Translations under genes and position numbers: made by a program | Assembly: GCA_030015575.1 (NCBI GenBank) | Contig: CM057337.1 | Location: forward strand, 374,441,582 to 374,505,581 | DNA length: 64,000 nucleotides | DNA from: Agapanthus africanus | Lineage: Eukaryota; Streptophyta; Magnoliopsida; Asparagales; Amaryllidaceae | Direction of reading: 5' to 3' | The notes under the pieces: model-generated | What the model was told of the DNA's origin: nothing | Seen by the model: only the letters and a program-made list of their open reading frames with translations | The model's database searches: none | In this document: piece after piece, positions 24,257 through 37,300 of the stretch | Layout of the letters: every line of letters begins with the position of its first letter | How positions within the stretch are numbered: the first letter of the stretch is position 1

Positions 24257-26564
24257 GCCTCAGTCCCTCTGAATCTGGCACACACAGTCGAGTCCCAAAT
24301 CGAAGTATCCCCTGATCATCAATCACGAACTCAGAAACTCTGCCCTGCCGAATCTGCTCAATAATCTCTAATGTACGGGCATCGCCGGACTGTGCCTCGT
24401 GGATACGGTCAAGTAACTGTGGGCGTGCTCTGAAATGGGCCAGCTGTCCCCCTGTAGAAGTAAACTCGAACTGCACTCTGCTATCACATAAAACCTGCCA
24501 ATCCGCCGTCGACTGCATCTGTACTGCGCTCAAACAAGATAAGCTACCTCCGGGCCTCCTACTCAAAGCATCTGCCACCACATTCGCCTTGCCCGGATGG
24601 TATAAAATCTCGCAGTCATAATCCTTCACCAACTCCATCCAACGGCGCTGTCTCAGGTTCAGATCTCGCTGCTGGAAGATATACTTCAAACTCTTGTGGT
24701 CAGTGAATATCTGGCACGACTCACCGTATAGGTAATGTCTCCAGATCTTAAGTGCAAATACCACTGCAGCCATCTCTAAATCATGGGTGGGGTAGTTCTG
24801 TTCGTGTTTCCTCAGCTGTCGAGAAGCATACGCGATAACTCTGTCGTGCTGCATCAATACACATCCCAGCCCCACTCTAGAAGCATCACAATATACCACG
24901 AACCCGCCTGATCCTGAAGGCAATGCTAACACTGGTGCAGTAGTCAAACGAGTCTTCAACTGCTGGAAACTATCCTCACATGCCTGGGTCCAATCAAAAG
25001 GAGCCTCCTTCCGGGTCAACCCGGTCAACGGTGCAGCAATGCGGGAGAAATCCTGGACAAAACGTCGATAATAGCCGGCCAGACCTAGAAAGCTGCGAAC
25101 CTCAGTAACTGACACTGGTCTAGGCCAACGCTGAACTGTCTCGATCTTCTTCGGGTCCACGCAAATACCATCTCTCGTCACCACATGACCCAAGAAGTCG
25201 ACACTGTCTAACCAGAATGCGCACTTGGAGAATTTGGCGAACAGCTGATGCTCCCTCAAAGTCTGCAATGTGATACGTAAGTGCTGCTCATGTTCCTCCC
25301 GGCTCCGAGAATAAACCAAGATGTCGTCAATGAACACAATGATGAACTGATCGAGATACGGCCTGAATACGCGGTTCATCAAATCCATAAATGCTGCCGG
25401 GGCAGTAGTGAGCCCGAACGACATCACCAAGAACTCAAAATGACCATAACGAGTACGGAAAGCGGTCTTCGGAATATCCTCCTTTCGAACCCGCAACTGG
25501 TGATAACCTGACCGTAAATCAACCTTCGAGAAAAACCCTGCACCCTGGAGCTGATCAAATAAGTCATCAATGCAGGGTAGGGGATACCTGTTCCGCACAG
25601 TAACCCGGTTCAGCTGACGATAATCAATGCATAAATGCATACTCCCGTCCTTCTTAACAAACAAGACGGGAGCACCCCAAGGTGACACACTCGGTCGGAT
25701 AAGCCCTTTGTCCAGCAAGTCCTGTAACTGATCCTTTAGCTCTCTCAGCTCCGCCGGGGCCATCCGATAAGGAGGTATAGAAATAGGCCCCGTGCCAGGG
25801 ATCAAGTCAATACAGAACTCAATCTCACGCTCTGGTGGCAGACCAGGCAGCTCGTCAGGGAATACATCAGGGAACTCTCTCACAATAGGGACCCGGTCCA
25901 AAGGAACCTCTGTGGAGCTAGTATCACAAATATAGGCTAAGAATCCCTGACACCCTTTTCTTAAGAGCTGACCAGCGCGAAGAGAAGAAATCAAGCTGGG
26001 AAGGGTAGCACTACGATCTTCCTGAATAATAAGAACCGGCTCATCAGGAAAACTGAATCTGACTGCCTTTTCACGGCAGTCCACGGATGCATAACAGGTG
26101 GCTAGCCAGTCCATACCAAGAAGAACGTCAAAGTCAAGCATATCGAGGAGAATCGAATCAACTGAAGAATCTCTCTCCCCGATACGAACGGAACACGATC
26201 GGTACACAAAACGGGCAACAAAAGACTCGCCTACCGGGGTAATAACGACAAGCGGCTGATCTAACGGAGAAGACTCTCGGCCCAACCTCGGTGCAAAATA
26301 CGTGGAAACATAGGAATGTGTGGAGCCTGGATCAAATAATACCCGTGCATCAAAAGAACATACTGGCAGAGTACCTGTCACGACGGCATTGGATGCCTGT
26401 GCATCCTGAGGAGTCAACGCGAACACTCGGGCCTGTCCACCACTAATAGCTGGCCGTCCTCTGCCTCTACCTCGGCCTCTGCCTCTGCCCCTGTCGCCTC
26501 GTCCTCTCGGAACTGGGCCGCCACGCCCACGGCCTCTAGAAAGCATCTGACTGACGTGGAGCAT
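24189..26564 (-). CDS. Tekay protease, reverse transcriptase and RNase H
   Basis: 791-codon frame, middle of the gypsy polyprotein. After an Arg-Gly repeat linker (9-36) comes an aspartic protease with DPG-STHSY at 78-84 (Asp-Pro-Gly instead of the more common Asp-Ser-Gly) and LLGMDWL. RT covers about 265-450 with [19 protein letters not shown] and the catalytic FIDDILVY at 411-418. RNase H follows with Asp560 (YCDAS), Glu597 (HDLEMAAVV) and Asp622 (FTDHKSL). The frame then enters the integrase linker and ends at a stop after shifting frame near 24235. All catalytic residues are present. The frame overlaps gag by about 29 bases in a different register. Confidence 0.93.
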   Translation of the reverse strand: MLHVSQMLSRGRGRGGPVPRGRGDRGRGRGRGRGRGRPAISGGQARVFALTPQDAQASNAVVTGTLPVCSFDARVLFDPGSTHSYVSTYFAPRLGRESSPLDQPLVVITPVGESFVARFVYRSCSVRIGERDSSVDSILLDMLDFDVLLGMDWLATCYASVDCREKAVRFSFPDEPVLIIQEDRSATLPSLISSLRAGQLLRKGCQGFLAYICDTSSTEVPLDRVPIVREFPDVFPDELPGLPPEREIEFCIDLIPGTGPISIPPYRMAPAELRELKDQLQDLLDKGLIRPSVSPWGAPVLFVKKDGSMHLCIDYRQLNRVTVRNRYPLPCIDDLFDQLQGAGFFSKVDLRSGYHQLRVRKEDIPKTAFRTRYGHFEFLVMSFGLTTAPAAFMDLMNRVFRPYLDQFIIVFIDDILVYSRSREEHEQHLRITLQTLREHQLFAKFSKCAFWLDSVDFLGHVVTRDGICVDPKKIETVQRWPRPVSVTEVRSFLGLAGYYRRFVQDFSRIAAPLTGLTRKEAPFDWTQACEDSFQQLKTRLTTAPVLALPSGSGGFVVYCDASRVGLGCVLMQHDRVIAYASRQLRKHEQNYPTHDLEMAAVVFALKIWRHYLYGESCQIFTDHKSLKYIFQQRDLNLRQRRWMELVKDYDCEILYHPGKANVVADALSRRPGGSLSCLSAVQMQSTADWQVLCDSRVQFEFTSTGGQLAHFRARPQLLDRIHEAQSGDARTLEIIEQIRQGRVSEFVIDDQGILRFGTRLCVPDSEGLRRDILEEAHRSVYSASRFHQDVP

Positions 26565-27687
26565 CGTCAGGAGTAGGAAGTAAAGCTCTTTGAGAAGGTG
26601 GTGAGGGTGGTAAAGTCACATGCGGGACTGTCGCCGCGCCCTGGCGTCCCATGGTACAGTCTCTGACACGGTGGTACTGACTCCCACACCGAAAACATCC
26701 TGGAGACGACTGCTGGGTCTGTGGATATGAACCAAATAACTGACCTCGTCTCAATCCTCTGCCTCCACCATCTCCCGGAAATAATCTATCACGATGTCTG
26801 CCCATCTGCCGCTGAACTGGCGTATCAGTACGGATCCTCTTCGGCCCAGAAACGACCGGAGTCTCAGAAATACGCTCCTCCAAAAGTAAGACTGCATCCA
26901 TCGCGGCTGCGTATGTATCAAAGTGCTGGGTGCCGATGGCAAGGAATAGCTGTGTATCAAGCCCTCGTACAAACCTCTTTATTCTCTTCTCTTCTGTGTC
27001 GACTAGGTACGGAGCATATCGAGACAACTGGGTAAACTGTATATCATACTCCGAAACTGTCATCCCAGGAGTCTTGCGCAAAGACTCAAAACTACGGGCT
27101 CGAGCATCTCGGACACTCTCCGGAAGAAAACGGGCAAGAAATGCAGATGTAAACTCATCCCAGGTCATAGAAGGCAGACCTGCAGCTCGGCCTCTCTCTA
27201 CTGAGTCGTACCATGTCTGGGCAAGACCCTCCAGACGAAAACTCGCAAACTCCACCAATCTATCATCAGAACACCTCAACGAACGGCAAATCCGAGCCAT
27301 CCTATCAAGAAATGCCTGTGGGTCCTCTGTCGCATCTGTACCGGTAAAAGCTGGAGGTCTCAATCTCATGAACTCCTGTAGTGAAACAGGGATAATCTCC
27401 GTAGTAGCAGCAGGAGTGACCATCTGTGCAGCAGGTACGATCGTGGTCTGTGCGGTAGAAGGAACGTCCTCGGATCTCTGTGCCCGGCTGGACTCAACTA
27501 AAGATCCCATCATCTGCCGCAGCTCTTGCATGCCGGCCTCTAATCTGGCAATACGGTCAGGATAAGGCAGATCAGTATGACCCTGAGGGGTAGGTGTATC
27601 ATCCCGCTCGATCCTCGCCTCAGACGGGCCCGCCCGAATCTCATCCCTAGCGGCAGCCCGCTGAGCTCTCGTAGTCTTTGGCGGCAT
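26536..27687 (-). CDS. Tekay Gag
   Basis: 383 codons from the start I prefer (MPPKTT, 27687; an ATG 12 codons upstream also exists but MPP is usual for this clade). Gag coats the RNA and forms the particle. Visible: retrotransposon gag domain with [18 protein letters not shown] and the [17 protein letters not shown] segment, then a CCHC zinc knuckle [14 protein letters not shown] near residue 331-344. The frame stops at 26536; pol continues in another register starting within the same 29 bases. Tekay elements usually have one continuous gag-pol frame, so this is most simply a small indel, but a programmed shift cannot be excluded. Confidence 0.9.
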   Translation of the reverse strand: MPPKTTRAQRAAARDEIRAGPSEARIERDDTPTPQGHTDLPYPDRIARLEAGMQELRQMMGSLVESSRAQRSEDVPSTAQTTIVPAAQMVTPAATTEIIPVSLQEFMRLRPPAFTGTDATEDPQAFLDRMARICRSLRCSDDRLVEFASFRLEGLAQTWYDSVERGRAAGLPSMTWDEFTSAFLARFLPESVRDARARSFESLRKTPGMTVSEYDIQFTQLSRYAPYLVDTEEKRIKRFVRGLDTQLFLAIGTQHFDTYAAAMDAVLLLEERISETPVVSGPKRIRTDTPVQRQMGRHRDRLFPGDGGGRGLRRGQLFGSYPQTQQSSPGCFRCGSQYHRVRDCTMGRQGAATVPHVTLPPSPPSQRALLPTPDDAPRQSDAF

Positions 27688-27905
27688 CGAAGCTGGAATA
27701 AGAAACATGACTGATAAGATCATTGCAATTGAATCAAGGAATGCGAGGAATCAAGAAAGGAAATACAAGCAATTATGTCCTAAGGTCACTTAGGCGGAGT
27801 ACCATATCGTAAGTATGCCGCGGATCATACCCACGCTATGCCACTCTGCTTAAGTCACCTACTCCATCTACCAAGGTCGTCCTACACTCAGAAAGGTAAA
27901 ACCTA

Positions 27906-27919
27906 CGCTCTGATACCAA
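27906..27919 (-). other. Primer-binding site of the Tekay element
   Basis: Minus-strand TTGGTATCAGAGCG three bases after the 5' LTR end TGACA, complementary to tRNA-Met. Confidence 0.85.
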
Positions 27920-27922
27920 CTT

Positions 27923-30900
27923 TGTCACGACCCGAAAGTACGGAACGTGACTGGCCCTTAGATTACGAGACGTCTAAAGGCGTACCGTAACCTAAGTCAG
28001 CCAAAGCCCAGAAATCTAACCCAAAAACAAAAGAGAGTGAAGGAAAACCTTAAATGAAAACGATTTTTAAATCAATTAAGTTGCATAGAACCCAAAAAAA
28101 ACATCAAAAATTTCTGAAAATTTCGGCAGAGTCTCCCCTGTATTTTCTAACCCCCAAAATGGGTACAACAAGATAATAAACCTGTAATCATAAAAATGGC
28201 ATCCCCAAGCGGGAGCTAGCTCTTCGCCCAAGGCGGATCACAACCACATGCAATATAATAGTAATATCAAGAAAAAAAAGCATAAAAGAAATGCAAAATA
28301 CCAGAAAACACACGTCGGCTCAAGTGAGCTCGACCCAAAAGAAACCACAAATATACAAAGCTCTCAGTCTCATCACTAGGTCGCATATACAATATAAAGT
28401 GGTAGATGGAGAATACTAGATACAATGGTAAAGCAAAAAGAAATAAAGTGTGCTCGCAACCCACCTACGGGCGATGTCGCGAGTCTGAGCAAAAGGAGCT
28501 GATGATAAGATAGCCCGCCGCTACAAGACTGACGGGTCCGACCTGCAAGACACTGTGGCACAACGGGGGTGAGTTGCCAGCTCGTGAGTAGAATATAACA
28601 TCTAGTAAGGCAATCGTAAGAATGCACGCAATGCGGAACAACATGTATGTCCATATGTGATATAATAACTCTAGTATGCATGCACATGTATGCAATATCT
28701 TTTCTAACTCTTTAAGTGTTTAGAATGTTAAAGTTACTGCATTCTTAACTTTTAGAAAATGAATGTCTGTATAATAGCTAAATATCATCAAGAAATCATC
28801 TGAAAACCCGTGTCAAGCATCGACACCAAATAGGAATCATGTCTGTCTCAATATCGGGCTCCGTCAGTCCGGATCGGCCCATATCATAAATCTCACGACA
28901 ACGGTCGGTATCCTCCGGATATCCGCCGCGCCAGACATCACCGGTAGGTAGTCTTCCCCTGCCAGGCTCATCGTCTACAACTCGATATTCTTGCCCCGGG
29001 GTACCATACCGGGCCCACCATGTACCCGAGACGGTTCATCCACTCCTCGAATTGGGTCTCGAAATCCAACAGAAAACATGAAAACTCATGGTGGACGACG
29101 CATACATCACGAGAAAACCGCAACTTTATTTTGAAAATGATAAATATAAGGTTTTGTTAAATTCTTGCGGTTTTCCCCAAAAATTCAGAAATCGCAGCAA
29201 TACTGAAATTCTCAAGAAAATCATAATGTCCACGTGTTATATATATGATAAATGTCTATGATATCAATATGTATGATGTGAATTTTTTGCTAGAGTTCTA
29301 TGTAAATATGATGATGATGCGAGATATGTGCATGCGATGCAGTTTCATATATCAAGTATGAATGCAGGTGACGATATTAAGATAAACAGGTTCTATCGTG
29401 CACGTGGCATGTCAATTACCAAAGGCGTGTGTGTCACATGAATAGTGCGCGTGCTACAGATGCCAATGGTAATGGTGTTCGTGTCCTACAAAGTGATATC
29501 GCATAAGTATGGATGAATGTCCATGCAATCTAATATACTGTTCGCTATAAGGGTATGCAGTGTACATGAATGGATAAGCTAGCTAACAATATGAATCTTG
29601 CAAAAAGTAGGGTAATCCTAACTAGAGGGGGGGCGCCTCGCGCCATTCAGACGATTCCCCCATAGATGAATACATCTACTCACCTGAAATCCCCGCTAAT
29701 CCGATCTGGCCACCGCCTTGCCTTTTCGCGCCGTGTCCGAAGTTTCCCCGACCGATCCTATATTTGCACAATATCAAGCATAAGATTACAGAACCTAACA
29801 CAATGCAAGTCACAACATACAATTATCCACGCTCTCAAATTAATCATAGTATGCACTCAGTGCGCGGAAAAACGCACGAAAATCGCAATCCTTTAACTAA
29901 AATCGTCATTTCGGGGAAATCGACAAAACTACAACCCGACTAGACGAAACCCCGCGTTCGCGCATTCTAATAATCCTATACGAAGCTAATAATATTGCTA
30001 ACCTAACGCAAATTGAACGCATTCTATTTTTCGTAAAAATTCTAGCAAGCAATTTTCTAGCCGATTCGATACAAACATCGCAATTTGTCGATTTAGCAAG
30101 CATATCATTACACAATTAACCACTCCAATCACCTAGATAACCATCCCTAACTTAATTCTAACAACCATGTTTCAAACCCTAACTCAACATCAAAACCCAT
30201 TCTTGATTTTCATGAACAATAATTTACAACTAAATTAATACTTCAAAATTAAATTCTAGCATATATAAACTACAAGTTAGCAACTAGTTTAGGATTTTTA
30301 CCTTACAAGTGGAAACCTAGCATGATCAAGTCACCAAGAAAGCCTCCTTTCATCATGTTTTTGAACTAATTTGGGTTGAAGAGAGAATGGATTAGGGTTT
30401 AGTGTTGAATGGAGATGGAAATTTGTGAATTTTGTATGAATTTTGACATGAAAAATGAAGCAAAATGAAGTGAGAAGAGAGGGGATTTTCTGCAGTGAGC
30501 TCGGCCAGCAGGTGAGGGAGGGAGTTGTGGAGAAATTTGGAGAAGTTTCTAGGTCAATAAACATCATATGTTATCATTTAATGCTTTCACATCAACAATT
30601 TACAAAAAAAACCTCATTTTACATCATTTTTCCATTAAATTTCCAACCCTAAAACCAAAAGTTTGCAAGACATGATATAATTTTATTAACACCATATTTT
30701 AGCTTATAAAGATTCCTAATTATGAAATTTACCTAATTAAATTTGTATTTATCCCTAATTTAATGTATTTAAAAAGGCTTAAAATAATCAAAAAAATAAT
30801 TAATTACGATTTTTTTTATTTAACTAGAAAATTATAAGTGACAATTTAGTGACAAAATTATAGTAATATCTTATCTAAATTTTGTATAATTAGGTCTATA

Positions 30901-30991
30901 ATGAAAAATACCTATTTTGACTTTTTACGGAAAAAGCCGAAAAATTAGCCGATTACCGAAAAACTGCCTAAACGATTTTCGAAGGGTTACA
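27923..30991 (-). repeat. 5' LTR of the Tekay element
   Basis: 3069 bp, next to the primer-binding site and followed by TSD ATAAC at 30992-30996. Differences from the other LTR are mostly single-base transitions plus changes in homopolymer length. Confidence 0.95.
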
Positions 30992-30996
30992 ATAAC

Positions 30997-31512
30997 ACCA
31001 TGAACGGGAGTGGTTTTGCAATTTAAATGTCATCTCACTGATTTTGAAGGGATCTTGCTCCTAAAATTTTCAGGAGCAAAGTGTCTCTTTCAATGGTACA
31101 AGGATAAAAGATGTCAGATGCCAGGTGACTTGACAGTTCTTCCTAAGGTGTATAATATCCACCTTAAATGGATAATCCATGTTACTCAAATTGATCTCCA
31201 TGCCTTAAAACAAGTAGGATGAAAAATTGACTTGCTCAAATTGGTCATAAAGTGAGTATTTTTTCACTATTAGATCCATGGGATAAAGTTTATCTATCTA
31301 AATCACATGATGATGAATCGATGTTTTAGGTTACAAATATCGGAACAATCTTTGTTTTGCATGCATGTAGATTGGAGATTTAGTGGCGTCATAAAATGTT
31401 ATTTCCCTCAATGGGAGCACCTAATACCCAATTATAATATACGGGCATGAGTGGCTGGCTCATATTATGTACATGTGTGTATAGTGGGATATATATAGTA
31501 TGATTATGTTTT
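30997..31512 (+). other. Intron 1 middle part, no gene
   Basis: Unique-looking AT-rich intron sequence between the Tekay element and the MITE cluster. No coding sequence recognised. Confidence 0.5.
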
Positions 31513-31696
31513 TATCGGTAGGATTTGAAAACAAATCCTACCCATTTCCACCATTGGATTTGTTTTGGGATGTGTGCTAGCAATTATGAAGAGATTCTCT
31601 TATGTTTCTCGTTAATCACATCATTGATATCATATATCCCAAAACAAATGCAATGGTTAAGAAATGGGCAGAATTTGTTTTCAAATCCTACTGATA
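31513..31696. mobile_element. Fold-back MITE, 184 bp
   Basis: Nearly perfect inverted arms of about 55 bp: the left arm begins TATCGGTAGGATTTGAAAAC and the right arm ends GTTTTCAAATCCTACTGATA; the arms include TTTGTTTTGGGAT and ATCCCAAAACAAA. No coding capacity. Family not assigned. Confidence 0.75.
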
Positions 31697-31717
31697 TGAG
31701 CATAGTCGTACGAAAGA

Positions 31718-32065
31718 GAGAATAATGTAGAAAAGAGGCCAATAAGGGAATTTCCTCCTATGGCGTCGAAAAAATACACCCTTCACTATTTTTTTCGACT
31801 ATCGGCACCAAATTTCATGTTATTTTATTGTTTTTTCACCATTGAATTAGCAATATAAAAAGTTCTATTGTCGGTACACCGTTACTTTTGCACCCACTGA
31901 ATCAATGGTGAAAAAGTATTGGAATCAAATGAAATTTGTTGTATCTACATCATAAATGATAAAGATGAAGATGATGGGTGCCGATCGCCGAATAAAATAG
32001 AGGGTGTAATTTTCGACGCCATAGAAGGAAATTTCTTCTTATGGCACCTTTCCTTCATTATTCTC
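31718..32065. mobile_element. MITE of the CCTATGGCGTCGA family, copy 1
   Basis: Long terminal inverted repeats: left GAGAATAATG...CCTCCTATGGCGTCGAAAA near 31718-31772 and right TTTTCGACGCCATAGAAGG...CATTATTCTC near 32009-32065. No coding sequence. A second copy of the same family follows at 32098. Confidence 0.7.
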
Positions 32066-32285
32066 ATGTGTGTGTATAGAGAGAAAACAATAATGGAGGA
32101 AAGGTGCCATAGGAGGAAATTTTCTCGTATGGCATCAAAAAACTACACCCTCCACCATTTTATTCAGCGATTGGCATCCATTATCTTCATTTTTATCATC
32201 TAAGATGTGGATACATCGAATTTCATGTGATTTTACCACTTTATCACCGTTGAATTAGCAATGCAAAAAGTTCTATTGTCGGTAA

Positions 32286-34306
32286 TGTTGGATATAGTGC
32301 CTTCAAGTCAATTATTGTAATCGCAGGCACGCGTTTGTGATGATTGAGGGATGGCTTATACGTTTAGAACAGTCTTATTCGAAATGATTGTATGCTATCT
32401 GGTTTGTCTCTGTCATCATGTACATGCATTATGTGGTATTACATATCACTATTACATATTGATAGAGCCCATAGGATTCTTGCTTGACTACCAACATTAT
32501 AATGGCGATCATATACGTGCGAGCTGGGTGGTCTATAAGCACATCCTTAAATGTCCCTAATCGAGGGAGTATTGAGACTGGGTATCGATACTCCAGAGTA
32601 GATCAGTGTATACTTTTCGAGACCCCGATGAGGGGTGGTGGCCGGTCTCATAAGCCATTGGTGTCAGTTAGTCACCTAATACAGTATACAGGTGCTCATT
32701 GGGTTATGAGTACACTGGACGAACTCGCCGGGAATATGCTAGATGGTATTATATCTATTGTCAGATAGCGGTTCTCAGGTGACATGAGTACATGTTAGTC
32801 TGTCGACATGAGATCGTCATTTGTCTCGTGTGAGTTCCCACTGTGCTTTGATTACTACCCTACCACGGCTCAAAGGAGTCGTGTAAACAGGTTTTAGTTG
32901 GGTACAGTCCCGAGCCGTATGGAGGCAGTGAGCGGATCGTCGGGGATTCGTCTTTTTCGGTATTGGGGGTTGATGTTGCACGGTGCACGGGTGACCATCA
33001 CCAGAAATCCTTGGCCAAGGTTTCTCAGTTGGTGATGGGATTTATACCGACACAAAATATTGCGTTATCAGGGGTCTGACTTTATCCACCTTTAGACTTG
33101 ATATGCAATACTCTTAGACGAACAGACCGGACTGTATGGAGATTGTCACTGACAGGTTCAGTAGGGGTACAGATGAGTTTGTTCGTCGGTCTTCCTTTCG
33201 CTCAATACTTGGGTAGCCGTTACGTACAGTTAGTGCCACTAACGTGCTTGTGGTTAAACCCACTGCCAACGTATTGACGAGTCTTTAGAGCCTTACGCAG
33301 AGCGTTTTCTTAGTTCTGGCGAAATGATGTAGTAACCGTATTGGATACGTGCAGGGTTCTGATCGAATGATTGTTCTAGTTACCCGGACTTTCGATCGGA
33401 CGGTTGATAATACTAGCCGGCTCGGGATTGAGCCGGATTATTAAATCAGGTATTGATTTAATAATTTACATATATGTATTTCGATATGTATATTCTAGTA
33501 TTATGTTCTTTGTGTTATTCTATCTCTTTGGGTATTCGATTTCGGTACGTATACAGGTATGTATATACAGCAGGGTGTAATCCGTATTTATACGAAAAAC
33601 ATTTTAGAAGGTGGACACCTCATTTTAGATTTATCCATTTATTATAAATGGAAAATAAGATGTAAAGGAAGAGATGGGAGTATGGCGAGAACCATGCTTC
33701 AACAGTGTTGCACAAATGAATTAACAATTCATTTGTGCAAACTATTCAAGCATGGTTGGATTTTAAAATTGAAAAAATGAGATATACAAAACCATGCTTC
33801 ATGGTTTGCTCTCTTGGTTGGATGGTTCATTTTTGACATGGGATTTTTTCTCACCATTTGCTCGACTCTTCTCACTTCTTTTCTTGAGCTCCCCTACCTT
33901 CATTTTTAACCTTCTATCTACAATCTTATGTGTTGAGAATCAAGAGAGGATGTGAGATGGACACACATATAGAACACTTCACTACATCCTAGACACTCTA
34001 GATTAGCAATCTAGAGTCTCTAGTTGCTTCACTAGATTCTTAGTGTGGAGCTAGAGCCATAAGCTACATCTCTCGGGTGGATCATCTTCGATGGAGGAAG
34101 ACTGGTGATCAAGCTCGATCCAAAGTACATCAAGGAGCTAAGGACACGGTTCATTCGGTATAATGCATCTATCACAGTAGATAACATTTTTATAGCTTGC
34201 TAGTTTCATATTTGGTTTCGATTCTAGATAGTTGTTTCTAACGCCAAGTTTTTTTAACATCAAAATTTTTCGTTCCACAACGGTCACGGCACTAGGAACC
34301 ATAGCA
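32286..34306 (+). repeat. 5' LTR of Angela-B
   Basis: 2021 bp, begins TGTTGGATATAGTGCC and ends CTAGGAACCATAGCA. Shares the TTGGGTACAGTCCCGA and GGAGGCAGTGAGCGG blocks with families A and C. Confidence 0.92.
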
Positions 34307-34319
34307 TGGTATCAGAGAC
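34307..34319 (+). other. Primer-binding site of Angela-B
   Basis: TGGTATCAGAGAC directly after the LTR end; tRNA-Met type. Confidence 0.85.
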
Positions 34320-37300
34320 ACCCAAACATTAGAAACCAGTAGTAGACGATGCATTAGTTTCAAAACCGAAAAATTCCGATTTCAAAACCCACTATCTGTG
34401 CTGAAAATTTTTTAATCTTTGAAATTTTTTTAATCTTTGAAATTTTTTTAAACAAGTGCAGAGGCTTAATATTGACATATATATGACACAGAATGAAAAC
34501 GAGGCAAATCCATACAAGTTTGGCTGGCCAAAATGCAAAAAAAAAAACCGGCCTGGTCGGTTCACCGTTCCAATCCGGGCCCCATTTTCATTCTGTGTTT
34601 TGGGTTTTGTAAATTGGTATTTTTGGTCTTGTTTGTTTTGCCTCATATTTCACTTAGTATTATCTTTGCTTGGGAGCAATTTGGAAAGTTTCAAAACTTG
34701 AAATTTTGCATCGTTGATATCTGTGATGTGGTGTATGTGTTTTTCAAACGTCGTCTATTTGCCATATGTCGTTTAGATGGGGTTGCACATACTTGTTTAT
34801 ACTGCTATGATGATATCTGTGATGGCTATATTCGGATATCGTGTTGGATAGCCTATGGTGCAATGGTAGTAGTACAGTTCAGATTCATTTGTATATTCAT
34901 TATTGCGGGGCGAGCGTCTGACATGTGGACTGCCGTTTCCGTCAGTTTGTATATTCTTTTATTGGGGCACGACCAGATTAAGATCGATGTCGCCACTGTA
35001 TATATACTTTTCTTTTCTGTACTAGGATTACCCCGCGGTGGAGTGCTCGAATAGCCGGGTTCTAGAGGACAACGGGCCTACATCTCATCCCGTTGAGATG
35101 GAAGGGGCCTTACTCTAGAATTGGCGGGCTGTTCATCGCACTCGTAGGGGGTATAAGATGACCCACAGAGGGGTGCTCAAGTTACCGGATTTCATGAAGT
35201 GCTGGGTGGCCCATTCACTTTGTTGATTGGGGTTGCCTCACTTTTGGGATTGGCGGGTAACTTGCCGTACTCGCAGGGGTCTTGGTTTTACATTACACAG
35301 GTTATTCACAAGACCGGAGAACGTTGAGTTTCATTTATGGCTTAAATGGAACCTGTGGCTCCTAAATTATCCGTTATTCTGTGTTGCTTATCGCTCTTCT
35401 GTGATGTTGCTTATATCATGCCCAAGACGAATGTTATATATATATATATTTATATACTAGTAGATGCTGTATATGTTTTGCATCCGCACTAGTTCAGCCC
35501 CCGCTCTGCCGTTAGTTAAGTAACCTAACGGTGCATGACGGGGCCTGTGGCGAATGCGGATGGTATATATGTACATTGTATTTTCGTTCTTTTCTGGTGT
35601 GATATGGATTAATTGATGGGATTGCATTAATTCTGATTAATGCAAGGAAAAATAAACCTAAATGATGTTGGAACCAAATTTTGAAAACCGTTACCACAGA
35701 CGTTTCTTTTTGCTTTGCACAGCGGTATTCGGTTATGAATATCCAGCACCTTATTCGATGAGGCAAGAGCCGAGATCCCTTTATGGGGAGTGACCTCTTG
35801 GGCAAAAGTTTACGTCATTGTAATAACTTGACTATAGTCGATTCTTTTGTTTTGCATCGTTGTATTCAGTTAGGAATATCCGGCACCTCATTCGATGAGG
35901 AAAGAGCTAAGATCCTTTCACAGGGAGTGACCTCTTTAGCAAAAGTTTACGTCACTATATATTTGTAAAACCAGTCGGTTCCTTCAACGATATCAAGTTC
36001 ATTACGTTAAAAGGTTTTTCGCCAAAAACCCAGCCGTAGCCCTCCGTCATTTCTTCTAAGTGTTACTTAGTATTCGTGCTGCGTGTTTTGACTTTGTCAA
36101 GACGTAGTGTTCGGTAGCTGAGTGGTGCTTGTTTGTTGCAGGTGTTGCGATTATTTAGGACAGCCGCATAACCATTTTGACCTAGTCAAGGGTATATGCG
36201 GGTGGGTCTAAATTAATCTTGGATAATGACGGGTTGACTTGACTAGCGGTTTATGATATGTTGATCTTGTCAAGATCATAAACCGTTAGGGGCAAAAACC
36301 ACATCGGGGGTTTCAAATATAAAGGAAACTTATCAGGCATGCGTATAGCTTCTGGAGTGTGGTGACTTGAGTGGCTTCTATCAAGTTATCATACGATGAT
36401 AGTTAGATCCCGATTTCCACTGATGAGTAGGTGTTACTCGGGTGATTTTCAGATGATCCCGACTAATTCTCCTTTTAGGATTTGAAGGAGAATTTGAGAA
36501 AACAGTGGGAGACATCCTGATTAGATAAAGTGATTAACCAATCTAATATAGGTTCGAGTGCACGCTGGGTGTTTCTTTGCTCTCTCTTTGGCAGCGACCA
36601 TGACCCGACCCTAAACTAAAATTCTTGAACCAAGTTAACCGAACCTTTTTAAACACTTTGGCTTTTGGATTGTCATTAAATCGCATATAATCCTGCCGCT
36701 CCTACTTTCCTTCTGCATTTCTCCAGAACACTCTGTATCACTACGAAGATCCATATTGCTTGGATATTCCATCGTATAGTTACATACGAACTCGAAGAAA
36801 CTTGTTTCTGTTCGAGGATGGATTTCGGTTCTGGAGAAATTGAATAAAATTATTCAGTTGTCTTTCTTTTTCCCTTCTCTCAGGTTGTGAGAGCTCCTAG
36901 TATTAGGAGAGTACACCTATTACGCTTATTAGATAGTTTTCTTCCAAATCATAGGCATGTGCCGAAAGATAGGGAAGGAAGAAAACCAATTAGCCTAAGT
37001 GTGGTATACAGAAGGCAATAAATAAAGACATATAATGGGATTAGAGTGAGGACAAAGAAAATTGCGACCACTATCATTCACGACGAAGCCGTGTATACCC
37101 CTGCCACTCCTACTTTCTCTTTGCATTTCTCCAGGACACTCCGTATCATTACGAAGATCCATAATATTTGGATATGCCATCACATAGTCACATACGAACT
37201 CGAAAGAACTTGTTTCAGTTCGAGAAGGGAGAAATTGAATATGATTATTCAGTTGACTTTTCTCTTTACCTTTTCTCAGGTTGCGAGGGCTCCTAGTATT

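Larger units (their letters stand above)
19870..30991 (-). mobile_element. Complete Tekay/Del-type chromovirus (Ty3-gypsy)
   Basis: 11.1-kb minus-strand element with perfect TSDs ATAAC (19865-19869 and 30992-30996). LTRs of 3069 bp, ends TGTAACCC...TCGTGACA on the element strand, differing at about 30 positions by eye (about 1%), so it is young. Internal order on the minus strand: primer-binding site, gag, protease-RT-RNase H, integrase-chromodomain, polypurine tract. The coding part is complete except for two frame breaks, near 26540-26560 and near 24235. The C-terminal chromodomain after integrase and the single gag-pol layout place it in the Tekay (Del) clade. Confidence 0.95.

Noticed and set aside
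26930..27565. 211-codon plus-strand frame across the Tekay gag
   Set aside because: Antisense shadow of gag; composition only.
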